Of a stretch of DNA of 25,000 bases, positions 1-10,245 are shown in pieces. Positions within the stretch are counted from its first letter, which is position 1. Each line of letters starts with the position of its first letter. The DNA comes from Neocallimastix lanati (nom. inval.) (lineage: Eukaryota > Neocallimastigomycota > Neocallimastigomycetes > Neocallimastigales > Neocallimastigaceae). The position numbers and the translations under genes are program-made. The stretch spans positions 2,957,501-2,982,500 of the forward strand of contig JACVTC010000003.1 in the NCBI GenBank assembly GCA_016946835.1, given 5' to 3'. The notes under the pieces were generated by a model that had not been told where the DNA came from, searched no databases, and saw only the letters and a program-made list of their open reading frames with translations.

Positions 1-394
1 TTTTGTTTTATTTTATTTTATTTTATTTTATTTTATTAAATTGTTTTAATTTTTTAATTTAATTTTTATTTTTATTTTTATTTTTTATTTTTTATTTTTT
101 ATTTTTTATTTTTTTTTTTTTTTGATATATAAATATTTATTGATAGACGATTTATGAATGAATGAATGAATATTGGGTATATGAAATTATAGTTTTATAG
201 AAATATAAAATTAAGGGAATCTATATGGTGTATTTAAATAAATTAAAATATATTTCGTAATAAAATAAAATAATTGCAAATAGAATAAAAAAAAAAAAAA
301 AAAACTTATTTATTAATTTATTGATATTATGTAAAAATTTAATTAAATTTTTTTTTTTTTTTTTTTTTGAATTTATGGACAATTCTTTTTATTA

Positions 395-432
<38 letters not shown>

Positions 433-540
433 AAAAAAAATTTAAAAAATTTTAAATTGTAGGACAAAAAATAAAATGTTAATAATTAAAATTTAAATTT
501 TAAAATATTATAAAAAGAACTATTAATATTTATAATTTTA
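1..540. other. AT-rich low-complexity left edge
   Basis: No gene seen. The stretch starts with TTTTA and TTTTTA tandem runs, then short A and T homopolymers. A T run at about 350-368 is followed by a 30-base A run at 400-429 with about 30 bases between them, so the two could pair as a hairpin. GAATGAAT repeats lie near 155-170. Confidence 0.6.
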
Positions 541-544
541 TTAT

Positions 545-690
545 GATTTATTAATTATTTATAATATTTATTAATATTTATTGATATTTATTGATATTTA
601 TTAATATTTATTGATATTTATTAATATTTATTAATATTTATTAATATTTATTGATATTTATTGATATTTATTGATATTTATTATTTATAA
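545..690. repeat. 10-base tandem array (ATATTTATTR)
   Basis: About 14 units of a 10-base motif, ATATTTATT followed by G or A. Units ending in G and in A alternate irregularly, so two unit variants were interspersed by slippage or conversion. No coding signal. The array ends just before a slightly less AT-rich stretch at 690-730. Confidence 0.8.
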
Positions 691-840
691 TTCTTTACCA
701 TCACCTTTGAATATCAATGTAAAGCAAAAAATAACATAAAAAAATTTTTTTTAAAATAATAATCAATATATATATTATTATATTAATTATTTTATCACAA
801 AAAAAAATTTTTTTTTTTTTTTCAACATCAATTAATTTGG

Positions 841-1200
841 CGGAAACGCAGTAAATGAAATCTTAAAGATCGACTTGGGGGGGGGAAAGGCTTTTTATTA
901 ATAATATCTTTCAATTATCTTTTTTTGAAAATCTTCTTTCTCAATTTTATATTTTGTTGGGCTTTCGGAATTTCTTAGTAATGTTATATCTATTGTTATT
1001 TAGTGATTTTTACACTATAATTAATTGATATACCGTTAGAACTACCGATCGTTGTCAAAAGCATCGACGTCGAAACGATAAAGCAAAGAAGAAATTCTGA
1101 TACATATTCGAATGATCATTTTTATCCATATGGAATTATAATCGATGAATGGGAAGAGTTAGAAGCCATTTCATCCCTCGAAATTCATAACATAGTTTTT
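841..1200 (+). pseudogene. Decayed gene fragment, copy 1 of a diverged pair
   Basis: This stretch is clearly less AT-rich than its surroundings. Two parts read well on the + strand. The first, near 843-880, gives GNAVNEILKIDLG. The second, 1022-1215, is open from after a TAA near 1020 and includes RRNSDTYSNDHFYPYG followed by DEWEELEAISSLE. The two parts are in different frames, with stops between them, so either an intron separates them or the gene is broken. A run of nine G at 877-885 stands out in this DNA. I do not recognise the family. A degraded second copy in the same order lies at 4430-4690. I infer a gene remnant. It could instead be exons of a small live gene. Confidence 0.4.
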
Positions 1201-1244
1201 TTTTTAATATTAATGTAAAAAAAAAAACTAATGTATTTTTAGTT

Positions 1245-1275
<31 letters not shown>

Positions 1276-1594
1276 AATTAATATTATTAAATAAAGTTTG
1301 TTCCTAGTCTAACAAAAAAAAAATAATAATAATAATCATCAATAAATGTTAATTTATTTATTTATAACAAATTCTAAATACACAATAAGAATATATATGG
1401 ATTAATACAGTTAATACAGTCTAATATTCTTTCTTCAAATAAATTTTTATATCTATAATGAATACAAAAAAAAAAAAAAAAAAAAAAAAAAAAGAATCAA
1501 TTTTTTGGGTTATTTTACATATACTTTTCTTTTTCATATTTTTTTAGTGATCACTACAAATTTATATATTATATATATATATTAATATATAGAT
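1201..1594. other. AT-rich spacer with poly(A) and poly(T) runs
   Basis: No gene seen. There is a long T run near 1252-1275 and a 28-base A run at 1466-1493. A short tandem TTAATACAG doublet sits near 1405-1422. Confidence 0.5.
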
Positions 1595-1732
1595 ATGAAT
1601 TTGCCATTAGGTCCATTTAAAGAATATCCATTGAATGATGATCATCATAATGCTAATTCAAATGAAGATAATGATAAAAACTTAAAAATAAAATTTTCCC
1701 AAAGAATAATTAATCTGTATTTGTTAAAATAA
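1595..1732 (+). CDS. Small unrecognised ORF (45 aa), doubtful
   Basis: ATG at 1595, stop TAA at 1730-1732. The protein begins MNLPLGPFKEYPLNDDHHN and continues with an Asn/Asp/Lys-rich stretch. It has Gly, Pro and mixed codons rather than the Ile/Tyr/Phe/Lys-only composition of chance ORFs here, so it may be a real short protein or a first exon. No known domain is visible. It lies about 180 bases upstream of the copia remnant and could be unrelated host sequence. The call rests on composition only. Confidence 0.25.
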   Translation: MNLPLGPFKEYPLNDDHHNANSNEDNDKNLKIKFSQRIINLYLLK

Positions 1733-1741
1733 AATTAAAAT

Positions 1742-1778
<37 letters not shown>

Positions 1779-1911
1779 TGTGTTAAAGATGAAAATTAAA
1801 AAACAATATTTTTTTTTTTTTAATATATATATATTAGTTTTATATATTAAAAATTTTTTTATCGATGTTTATAATAAAGATTTTTAACAATAATATTTTA
1901 ATTTCTTTAAA

Positions 1912-2745
1912 ATCTATGAAATATTTCCAAACCTGAAATACCAGAATTATTAAAAATTGAAAATACTATAATTTTTTCCTAAGAAAAATAAATCTATCTT
2001 TAAAATTATTAAATTGTCATCATATAATAATAAAGAGAAATTAAAAGACATGGTACGACCAACCATACAACATACTATTGAAAATTAGTTTTAAAAAAGA
2101 CTGAAATGCGACCCATGTCTATACAAACAAGAAGGAAAAATGAACATGGAAACATAACATGTATTCTTGCAGCATATGCTGATAATAACTTCTTACTGGA
2201 GATGAATCCGAAATTAACTAAACAACATCTCTAATTAAAAAAACATTTCGAAATCAAGGACTTAGGTGAAGCGAAATTCATCATAGGTATTAAATTCGTA
2301 AGATATAATAATGGATATATATATCCTTCACCAAAAAGAGATATATAAATGATTCTTCTAATAAAATTTAAGGAAGAAAAAATATATCCAACAAATAATA
2401 TTAGGTCCATTAATGATGAAAAACTAAAAAGCATAAGCATAGATAAAATTAAATATAAAAGTGTGGTGGGTAACTTACTGTACGTAAGTATAAGTAGAAA
2501 ATTGGATATCATTCTATGCCGTAAGTAAAGCAGCAAGAAAAATCAAAGACCCAAAATCTTGAAGACTAGAAAAATATCTTAAAAATTATCGATTACTCAA
2601 AATGTACAATAAACTATGAATTAAAATTAAAGCTTATTCAGATGAAGACTATGCCAGAGATAAAGACACTGGAAAATCTGCAATTGGATATATCATAACC
2701 ATTGGTGGTGTTCCTTTCAGTTGGTACTCAAAGCTACAACACACC
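1912..2745 (+). mobile_element. Ty1/copia retrotransposon remnant (RT-RNase H part)
   Basis: The conceptual + strand translation follows the copia Pol order. TWYDQPYNILLK (from about 2048) matches the TWYDxL block. After a one-base frameshift near 2091 the frame gives CILAAYADNNFLL (the catalytic YVDD box), then FEIKDLGEAKFIIGIK, then YKSVVGNLLYVSI. After further breaks comes the RNase H piece AYSDEDYARDKDTGKSAIGY, then GGVPFSWYSKLQ. The element is dead: there are at least three in-frame stops (near 2232, 2346 and 2525), at least two frameshifts, and the second catalytic Asp is Asn (AAT at 2184-2186). The sequence stops inside RNase H. I see no gag, integrase or LTR pair. Homology upstream of 2048 is weak, so the left limit is approximate. 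Confidence 0.85.
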
Positions 2746-2860
2746 AAAAAAAGAATATAAAAAAATATTTTTAAAATTAAAAAAATATTCTAAAAAAATT
2801 TTGTATCTGCTTTTTCAGGAATATAATATAGTAAATATATATTGTTTATATAAATTATTT

Positions 2861-2909
<49 letters not shown>

Positions 2910-3790
2910 CTATATGTTTGTTTTGGTTTATTTTATTATTATTACTATTAGTAATAAAGATTTTTCAAATAATATAAACTGTGATCATCTTTTTTAGTAT
3001 AATATATTATAAGATAATAATAAAAGCTTTAATAATAAAATTAGAATTAATGACTACAAAAATACAACTAATCAATAAACACATATATATTTAATAGTTT
3101 TCCAAAAGATTTACTATTTATATATAAATTTTCCGAAATATATATATTAATGATTATAAAAAATTATATATTATATTTATATGTTTATAATATTTATATT
3201 TCTAAAAAAGTTGGTGAATATGTAATGTATGAAATAGAATTGTATTTGTATTAAGTTTTTATTTTTTGAATAGATTATTCGATTTTTAATTTTTTTTTTT
3301 TTTTTTTTAAATATTTATTCAATAAAAATTAAATATAATTGGTAATTTAATGTATATTAATTATAATTATAAAGAGTCTATAAAACTAAATCCTTTAGAA
3401 ATTAATAATTGTATATATAAGTTAAGTCCTTTTTTAACACTTATTCTCTTAATTTAAATATTAGGATCTATTAATTCAATTACATATAAAAAGAAAAAAA
3501 CTAATGGATGTTTCATAAAAATAAAAACATAATAAGAATATTATCATTGATCTTTTTGTTTATTTAATTGATTTAATTTTATTGATAAAAAAAACTGCAA
3601 CAATATTTATTTGTTCTTAAAATTACATAAAATCATAAAAATAAATAAGTCATGTATACAATAGACAACATTTCTGATATTATTGTTATAACGTTATTTT
3701 AAATACAACATGTTAAAAAAAATCTTTAAATATATATTTTTACAATTTAAAAAAAAAAATGCATAAAAAAAATTATTATTCAATATTAAT
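2746..3790. other. AT-rich intergenic region with a 45-base poly(T)
   Basis: No gene seen. The uninterrupted T run at 2865-2909 is among the longest homopolymers in the window. The remainder is A+T sequence with scattered TATATA. No remnant of a 3' LTR for the copia fragment was recognised here. Confidence 0.5.
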
Positions 3791-4133
3791 TTAAATTAAA
3801 AAAATTGAAGAAAATAGCACCATTGCAATGAAGGAATAGGTAATCCTCTTGAAAGTAAATGAGACACCTGAATCTTCATCACTTGGAGTAGTTGGGGGAT
3901 TTGAATCACTTTGGGGATTTGAACCACTTTGGGGATTTGAACCACTTTGGGGATTTGAACCACTTTGGGGATTTGAACCACTTTGGGGATTTGAACCACT
4001 TGAAGTATTTGAAGTATCTGAAGAATTTGTACCACCTGAAGAACTTTCTGAATTTGAAATAGCTGAACACTTTTTCTCTTTATAGTAGCTAATATAGGAA
4101 GAAATTCCTCCAATTATTTCTGAAGAATCGACA
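3791..4133 (-). CDS. 3' exon of a probable GPI-anchored surface protein, repeat-bearing
   Basis: Read on the minus strand, a frame open from 4141 to the TAA at 3791-3793 gives a typical fungal surface-protein C-terminus. In order it holds EIIGGISSYISYYKEKKCS, a Ser/Asn/Gly/Thr linker (SSSGGTNSSDTSNTSSG), six copies of the hexapeptide SGSNPQ (last one altered), PPTTPSDEDSG, and a final hydrophobic helix ITYSFIAMVLFSSIFLI. A small residue patch followed by a hydrophobic C-terminus is the usual GPI-attachment signal. Other frames through the repeat are also open, because the 18-base unit contains no stop, but only this frame gives a sensible composition and tail. The start is unknown. A splice acceptor may lie at TAG 4134-4136, or originally at TTAG/GAATC near 4367. 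A LINE fragment sits exactly at the upstream boundary, so the gene may be broken. Upstream exons were not identified. Confidence 0.6.
3903..4000 (-). repeat. 18-base tandem repeat, six units, coding for a hexapeptide
   Basis: Units with GAACCACT start at 3921, 3939, 3957, 3975 and 3993, and a variant GAATCACT starts at 3903, so the period is exactly 18. On the minus strand each unit encodes SGSNPQ, a flexible linker type. Near-identity between units suggests recent expansion and likely length polymorphism. Confidence 0.9.
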
Positions 4134-4333
4134 CTAGATAGTCAATTCAAACCCTAATCCAGAAAAAGAATTACTATTCTAAATATTATTTCTAATTGGA
4201 CCAATAATATTTATTTTTTTTTTATTAATTATATGTTTTTGTTTTATAAAAAAAATATTCCTGCAATTAATAAATGAATTAATAAAAAAAAAAAAAAAGA
4301 TTAAAGTTCAGAATAATTGTAGCTGTAAAAAAT
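4134..4333 (+). mobile_element. 5'-truncated LINE copy (3' UTR only)
   Basis: This + strand stretch aligns along its length with the minus strand of 13023-13300, which is the 3' UTR of the LINE at 12998-16190. Shared blocks include TTCAAACCCTAATCCAGAA, then AATATTCxTGxAATTAATAAATGAAT, then AAAGTTC, then AATAATTGxxGCTGT followed by A residues. It has no coding part, as expected of a strongly 5'-truncated insertion. A decayed target-site duplication is possible: CTGAAGAATC at 4120-4129 against CTGAAGATTC at 4356-4365. It abuts the 5' end of the last exon of the surface-protein gene on the other strand. Confidence 0.7.
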
Positions 4334-4429
4334 TATTATTACATATAAAAAATAGCTGAAGATTCCTAACAATTTAAAGGAAGATTTTAAAGAATAATGT
4401 AATAATGTTAAATTTTAAGTGCTTTGTTT

Positions 4430-4690
4430 CCTTTGTAGAAATGCAGTAGTTGAAATCTAATTTATTAAATCAGAGATAAAAAAAAAATGATATTCAAATA
4501 GCAATACATTCCAATCACTTAATCTTATTAATATTATGTCAATTGTTATTAAAGATTTTTATATTATTTGTTTTAACTATATAAAAGAAATTCTACTACA
4601 GTTTCCAATGATAATCATAATTCATATGGTTGATAATTATCATCAATGAATGAGAAGAATTAGAGGCCCTTTCAAACCTGAAAATATACT
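4430..4690 (+). pseudogene. Decayed gene fragment, copy 2 of a diverged pair
   Basis: Three blocks match 841-1200 in the same order: AAATGCAGTAGTTGAAATCT against AAACGCAGTAAATGAAATCT; a central TTATGTCAATTGTTATT block; and AAGAAATTCTACTACAGTT through GAGAAGAATTAGAGGCC against the corresponding 1088-1170 stretch. The reading frame is broken here by TGA and a shift after a YG motif, so this is the more degraded copy. Family not recognised. TTTGTAG just before the first block would fit a splice acceptor. Confidence 0.4.
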
Positions 4691-5655
4691 TATATTTAAT
4701 ATTAAAAAAATTTAATGTAATTTCTTTTTTTCCTGTGCATATATTTTATTAAATATTGATCTAATTAATTCTTAGTTTGAAGGAAAAAAAAATATTATTC
4801 TATTAATTAAATATTTTAAATTATTAAAATTCAATATTAAAAAAAAAAAAAAAAAATAATGAGATTTAAGGTATTTCCAAAAATTATAAAATGTTCAATA
4901 TATTCAAATAATTATAATAAATATATATAAATTAAAACTATAATATAATTTGAATTAAAAATTTCATATATTTTAAGTATTGAAAAAAAATGTTTCACTT
5001 AGGCCATGAAAAGTTTTTAATGACTTTAAATCAAAACATTAATATTACAATAAGTAATATAATAATAAAATTAATATATATATCTAAATTATATAAAAAA
5101 TGTTGATAAAATTTTATAAAATCATATTATTTATTAATATATATTATATAATTTCAAAATAAATTTTTTAAATTCAATAATAATTTATCTACAAATAAAA
5201 AAAAAATATCTAAGTATATTTATAAATCAGAAATTTTTAATATTCAAATTAATAATTAAAATAGTTATTATTATAAGATTAATAAAAATGCTTGAATCCT
5301 TGAAATTTTTGAATTTACCAATATTGAAATTATAAATATAAGAATAATAATATAACTATACTATGAAGTAAATATCAATATTTAAATGATATATTTTTTT
5401 TATAAAGATAATAAATTTAATTCAAAAAACATTATACCAAAATATGTTAGTCCGATTTTATATGTATTTGATATAGTGATATGCCAAACAATATTATTTC
5501 CAGTACATAAAGATATTATTCATAAAATAAATTATTACAAATAAGTAATTATTATTATAAATGTATATATATGTAAATGCAATTTCTCTCTTATAACAAT
5601 ATCATTACTATAATTAATATATAAAATTTTCATTTTGAATAAAAAAAAAATAAAT
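4691..5655. other. AT-rich desert
   Basis: No gene seen on either strand. The sequence is A+T with short TA runs. A slightly less AT-rich patch near 5440-5520 has no open frame worth reporting. Confidence 0.5.
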
Positions 5656-5658
5656 TAA

Positions 5659-5782
<124 letters not shown>

Positions 5783-6395
5783 TAAAAAAACTAAATTCTA
5801 AACACTAAATATATATATAATATGATATTTGATCATTAAATAAACTTTTTTTTTTAAAAAATATTTTTAATTTTTTATTTATTTATTTATTTTTATTTTT
5901 TTTTATTTTTTTTTTTTAATCTGTAAAATTATATATTTACAAGTTTTTCTTCTTTCTATTATTATGATTATGATTATGATTATGATTAATTATTGATCAG
6001 AAAAAAAAAATGAAAACTAAAATGAAGCAAAATTGATACATGCATTTAAAATACACACATATATATATTAATTTATTATTGTCGATCTTATATTGAATAA
6101 ATTATTTTTTAATCCTAATCAAAAAATAATTTATATTTTTATTAGGAAGTATTATAACTAAATAAATGAATATTAAAATTGTTGTTACAGAAAGTTTTCG
6201 TGAGTTTATATTAATTAAATTTTAAATGATTTTTCTTTTTCTTTCTCTTTCTCTTTTATAAAATAAATAAATACGCTTTGTATATCAATTGAATATTTGT
6301 GATAATTGAACTTCGTCTCAAAAATTAAATATATATATGTTTATAAAGTATAATCATTAAATTGAAAATAAAATAAAATAATAATAATGGTAATA

Positions 6396-6426
<31 letters not shown>

Positions 6427-6596
6427 GATTTATAAATTTATATTATTTTACTAAAAGAAAAAAAAATTTTTTTTTCTTATTTTCTATTGTATTATTCAAT
6501 ATTTCACTATTATTAATTCTATTATCATTATTATTTATCATTATTATCATTATTATTAGTCTTCATTAATATAAAAATATTAAATATTTTATTTTA
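5783..6596. other. Intergenic region downstream of the 287-aa gene
   Basis: No gene supported. It contains ATTT repeats (5876-5895), four ATGATT units near 5962-5988, a polypyrimidine CTTTCTCTTT stretch near 6232-6256, and AAT-type repeats near 6378-6425. The mini-frame MNIKIVVTESFR at 6167 is followed by GTGAGT, a good splice donor, but nothing continues it. Confidence 0.45.
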
Positions 6597-7460
6597 TCAT
6601 ATTGAAAATACGTAATTTCCATTACTTTCTGGTTCAGAAACTATATATTTTTCATTAATTTGATCCTGATTTGAATTAATAACTTGTAATTCAATAGCGG
6701 TTTTATCCTCTGAAATATCTGCCGTTTCATTATCACTATTATAATTTTCATATTTTTCATATGAGGTTAATTTATGATCATTACAGAAATTGACAACTTC
6801 AGATTTTGAAAAAGATATTTTACTTTTAATGAAACTCCAAGAGAAGAAGGAATATCTATTTTCCTTTTTTTCTGTATTAGATTTACCACTATAACCAGAA
6901 TCAGATCTATTAATTTGGTCATCTAAGTAAAAAGTAGATTCCGAATTTTGTTTTTCTTCATTAATTTCTTTTAATTTCTCTTCTTTATCTTCTTCTTCTA
7001 TTTTTTCTTCTGCTGAAGCTACTTGAACAGTTATATTATTAAATTCTTGACTATCTACAGTATTATTATCACTAGCATTATTAATCATAGTTTCTTCTGA
7101 TTCAAATATTGATGACTGAAGATCCTTAATATCTTCTCCCATTAAATTTTTTGGTACAAAAATAAGTTTTGATGGACTAGATTTTGAAAAAGTAGATGGA
7201 TCTATTGAATGATTAAATACAGATTCATATTCTGAACTAGAAAAAGTTGTATACCTAGCATCATTTATATTTTTATTTTTTGCTAAAACATTATCATTCA
7301 TTGATCCATTCTTTAAATAACCAAAGGGATTCTTGAATGTATCAACCATCATATCCTTAATACTCTTTTTCTTTTTTAAAGTATTATTTGGTTTATCTTC
7401 AATGATTCCATTGGAATCTTTTACAAAAGTTTGACTAATTTTTTTTGCTAATGACTTCAT
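6597..7460 (-). CDS. Unrecognised 287-aa acidic, Ser/Asn-rich protein (orphan)
   Basis: An intact intronless frame from ATG at 7460 to TGA at 6597. I do not recognise the family. The N-terminus (residues 1-50) is basic, with a KKKK cluster near 29-32 and FKNPFGYL at 42-49. Residues 70-100 are Ser-rich. A strongly charged Glu/Lys helix at about 151-171 could form a coiled coil. SDSGYSGKS at 186-194 resembles a phosphorylation cluster. An aromatic/basic patch lies at 202-218 (SFFSWSFIKSK). The last 60 residues are acidic and polar. There is no signal peptide, membrane segment or Cys pattern, so a cytoplasmic or nuclear regulatory or scaffold-type protein is possible but unproven. The start is preceded by an A run (on the coding strand) directly before ATG, as is usual in such genomes. 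Base use is far richer in GC than the flanks, which supports real coding. Confidence 0.8.
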   Translation of the reverse strand: MKSLAKKISQTFVKDSNGIIEDKPNNTLKKKKSIKDMMVDTFKNPFGYLKNGSMNDNVLAKNKNINDARYTTFSSSEYESVFNHSIDPSTFSKSSPSKLIFVPKNLMGEDIKDLQSSIFESEETMINNASDNNTVDSQEFNNITVQVASAEEKIEEEDKEEKLKEINEEKQNSESTFYLDDQINRSDSGYSGKSNTEKKENRYSFFSWSFIKSKISFSKSEVVNFCNDHKLTSYEKYENYNSDNETADISEDKTAIELQVINSNQDQINEKYIVSEPESNGNYVFSI

Positions 7461-7933
7461 TTTTTTTTTTTTTTATAATATCTTTATTAACAGTTTTTAA
7501 ATAAATAAATACTTTTATTTTAAAAATAAAACGATGAAATTGATTGAGTAATTATTTTAAATATATCCAAAATTTTTGAATTAATACAAATTACTTATAT
7601 AAAAAAAAATATTATTATTATAAATAATAGTAGTTGAAAATAAAAAAATATCAAAATAGTATTAACTCTTCTAGTAAAATAAGAAGAAGAAAAAAAAAAA
7701 GTTTTATAAATTATATTTGTAGATAGCAATTTTGAAATATTAAATGTATTTTATTTAATTTAATTTAATTGAATTGAATTTCTTTAATCCAATAAAGAAA
7801 ATAACTTTTATTATTTATATGTATTTTATTTATTAATTTTCATTAATAATTGACGAGTAAAAAATTTCATATTTTATAATTCATATATCTGTTTCAAGAA
7901 TATCTAAATATATAATATTTTAATAATATAATA

Positions 7934-7966
<33 letters not shown>

Positions 7967-9123
7967 AAGATTAAAATTAGTTATAGAGCTAAAAAAAATA
8001 ATGTAAAAATATATTTACAACATTAATAATAACAAAATAATAATAATAATAGTAATAATAATAATAATAATTTTTAAATAAAATAAATTATATTATTATA
8101 ACATATTTTTTATTTTTTATATATTATAAAAAATACAAATTGTTGACATTATCTAAATTAATAACATTATATAATAAACTAATTTTAATCATATATTCTG
8201 ATTATTAATTTAAAATATTTAATTATTTTTATTTATTACTTTATTTTTTTACTTTTCATTATTTTAAATAATATTGATATATTGACAAATCATTTCAATT
8301 ATATATCATTCTAATTTTTAATAATTTATTATTAATAAATTATTTTTTTACAATAAAATTATAAAATTTTTGTAATATAAATTATACTGTATTTATACTA
8401 CATATATTATAAAAAAAACTTTTAACCTCATTATTTATTTCAAATTATTGCTCTAATTCTGACATATAATTTTTTTATTACTTTATTATACATATTGTCT
8501 ATTCATTTTCTTTTTTTTTTTTTTTTTTTTTTTTTTGTTAATTTTATATTTTGTTAAGTGCCTGTAATAATAATAAATATTATGTATAATTAATATTTAA
8601 AGCTCACTTTATATTTACAATTATTATGGAACCGTTTTCTTTATGAATATTTAATTCTTCTTTAAAATTTATGCATTCAAAATTTTTATAGAGTAAATTG
8701 AAAATATTTTTGTTTAAAAAAAAAGTATAAAAATAAAAAAAAATAATAAAAAATGAAATATGAAAAAATAAAAAGTTTTAAAAGAAAAGAAAAAAAAAAT
8801 AAAAAATAAAATCAAAAAAGTTTAAAATATTAAAAATTAAAAATATATATAATTATATAAATAATTAATTACAATATATTGAACAAAGTTAAATTTACAT
8901 ATATTTATATGTATGCAATTATATAATAAAAAAATTTTAATTATTTTAAAATTTAAAAAGAATAAAAAAAAATAAAAAAAAAAAATTAAAGATATGAAAT
9001 AAAAAACAAAATTAACTTTATATTAATTATACATAATAATATATTATTAATATATTTCAATATATTTAAGTTTTCTCTTGACTTTATTTTAATGACTATT
9101 CCCAATATATTCAAAATATTCAT
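7461..9123. other. AT desert upstream of the 287-aa gene
   Basis: No gene seen. On the minus strand an A run directly upstream of 7460 forms the presumed leader. A 30-base A run at 7936-7965, AAT repeats at 8037-8070 and a 26-base T run at 8511-8536 are the main features. The promoter is probably within 7461-7700, but no specific box can be named in this composition. Confidence 0.5.
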
Positions 9124-9250
9124 TTGACATTCTTTTTTTTTTTATTTATTTATTTTATTTATATTTTTATTTTTATATTTATTCTTTTTATTTACCATAT
9201 TGGATTCTTCATATTTATAATAATTATAATAATAATTATTATAATTATTA

Positions 9251-9405
9251 TTTTAATAATAACTATCATTATTATTTTAATTATTACTTTTATTATTTTT
9301 ATTTTAATAATAACTATCATTATTATATTAATTATTACTTTTATTATTTTAATAATAACTATCATTATTATATTAATTATTACATTTATTATTTTAATAA
9401 TAACA
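9251..9405. repeat. 45-base minisatellite, about 3.5 units
   Basis: The block TTTTAATAATAACTATCATT recurs at 9251, 9302, 9347 and (partial) 9392. Spacings are 51, 45 and 45. The frames through it encode only Ile/Thr/Leu strings, which I regard as a by-product. Confidence 0.8.
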
Positions 9406-9407
9406 AA

Positions 9408-9540
9408 TAACAATTATTATTTATTATTTATTATTTATTATTTATTATTTATTATTTATTATTTATTATTTATTATTTATTATTTATTATTTATTATTTA
9501 TTATTTATTATTTAATATTTATTATTCAATTATTTATTAT
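9408..9540. repeat. 7-base tandem array (TATTTAT)n
   Basis: TTATTTA units repeated about 16 times after a short CAATTATTAT start. Because 7 is not a multiple of 3, all three frames read the same 7-residue cycle (YYLLFII). This makes a false long ORF. Confidence 0.9.
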
Positions 9541-10115
9541 TTTATTAATTTTTTTTTTATATCTGTATTCTTCATCATCAAAAAATTATGACCTTATGGT
9601 ATATTAAATAAAAACAGAATATAATATTAATACACTCTATTATATAGTTTACATTTATTATATTCAATTTCCACTAAATTATATATTAATTAAATAATTT
9701 AATTATTTCAATTTATTTGGTAAATTTGAAAAAAAAAAGAAAAATTTTCAATTAATGATTATGTATTAAAATTATATTAGAATATATTATTATATATTAA
9801 TATATTTTTTGTATTATATACAAAATTATATTCTGTATTTTTTAAATAATAGAAAAAGTTTGAAATTAATTTAAGTGTAACATATTATAAAGTGTAATTT
9901 AATATATATTGAAGTATATTGTAAACTTTTTACCACATTTGTTAACTTTAAAGATTTTTGCTTTTTTAATTTATTTTAAATTGAATGGTTAGAATATTAT
10001 ACAATTAATTATTAGTAAAAGTCATATTATTATTTAAAATATATTAACAATATTAATTGTTATATATATAATTAATTATTTATGAATAAACAAAAAAAAA
10101 ATAGTTGGAATAGCC
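9541..10115. other. AT-rich spacer
   Basis: No gene seen. Only A+T sequence with TATATTA-type palindromic words. Confidence 0.5.
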
Positions 10116-10116
10116 A

Positions 10117-10169
10117 TATAAATATTTATTTATTTATTTATTTATTTATTTACTTATTTATTTATTTAC

Positions 10170-10220
<51 letters not shown>

Positions 10221-10245
10221 CTTAATTATTTATTTATTTATTTTT
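10117..10245. repeat. (ATTT)n tetranucleotide array
   Basis: About 30 units of TATT/ATTT with a few T-to-C changes (TTAC) near 10151, 10167 and 10220. The variants are internal, so the array is not newly expanded. Confidence 0.9.

Noticed and set aside
2231-2536. 101-residue minus-strand frame
   Set aside because: It lies antisense to the copia RT remnant, where the + strand shows named motifs. Its residues are the usual Leu/Ile/Ser/Tyr string of a shadow frame.
2702-2977. 91-residue + frame with a poly-Phe stretch
   Set aside because: Its start overlaps the copia remnant and the rest is translation of the 45-base T run.
3796-4113. 105-residue minus frame and 78-residue plus frame through the 18-base repeat
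   Set aside because: Both exist because the repeat unit has no stop. The neighbouring minus frame ending at 3791 has a far better composition and a GPI-type tail.
4134-4333. An intron or conserved regulatory element shared with 13023-13300
   Set aside because: At 13 kb the match lies directly after the LINE stop codon and ends in an A-rich tail, so a LINE 3' UTR explains both copies better.
6167-6226. Mini-frame MNIKIVVTESFREF with an internal GTGAGT
   Set aside because: It could be a first exon, but no downstream exon in phase was found, so support is too thin.
9124-9591. Long frames made of Ile/Tyr/Leu/Phe on both strands
   Set aside because: They are translations of the 45-base and 7-base arrays and have no start context or composition of a protein.
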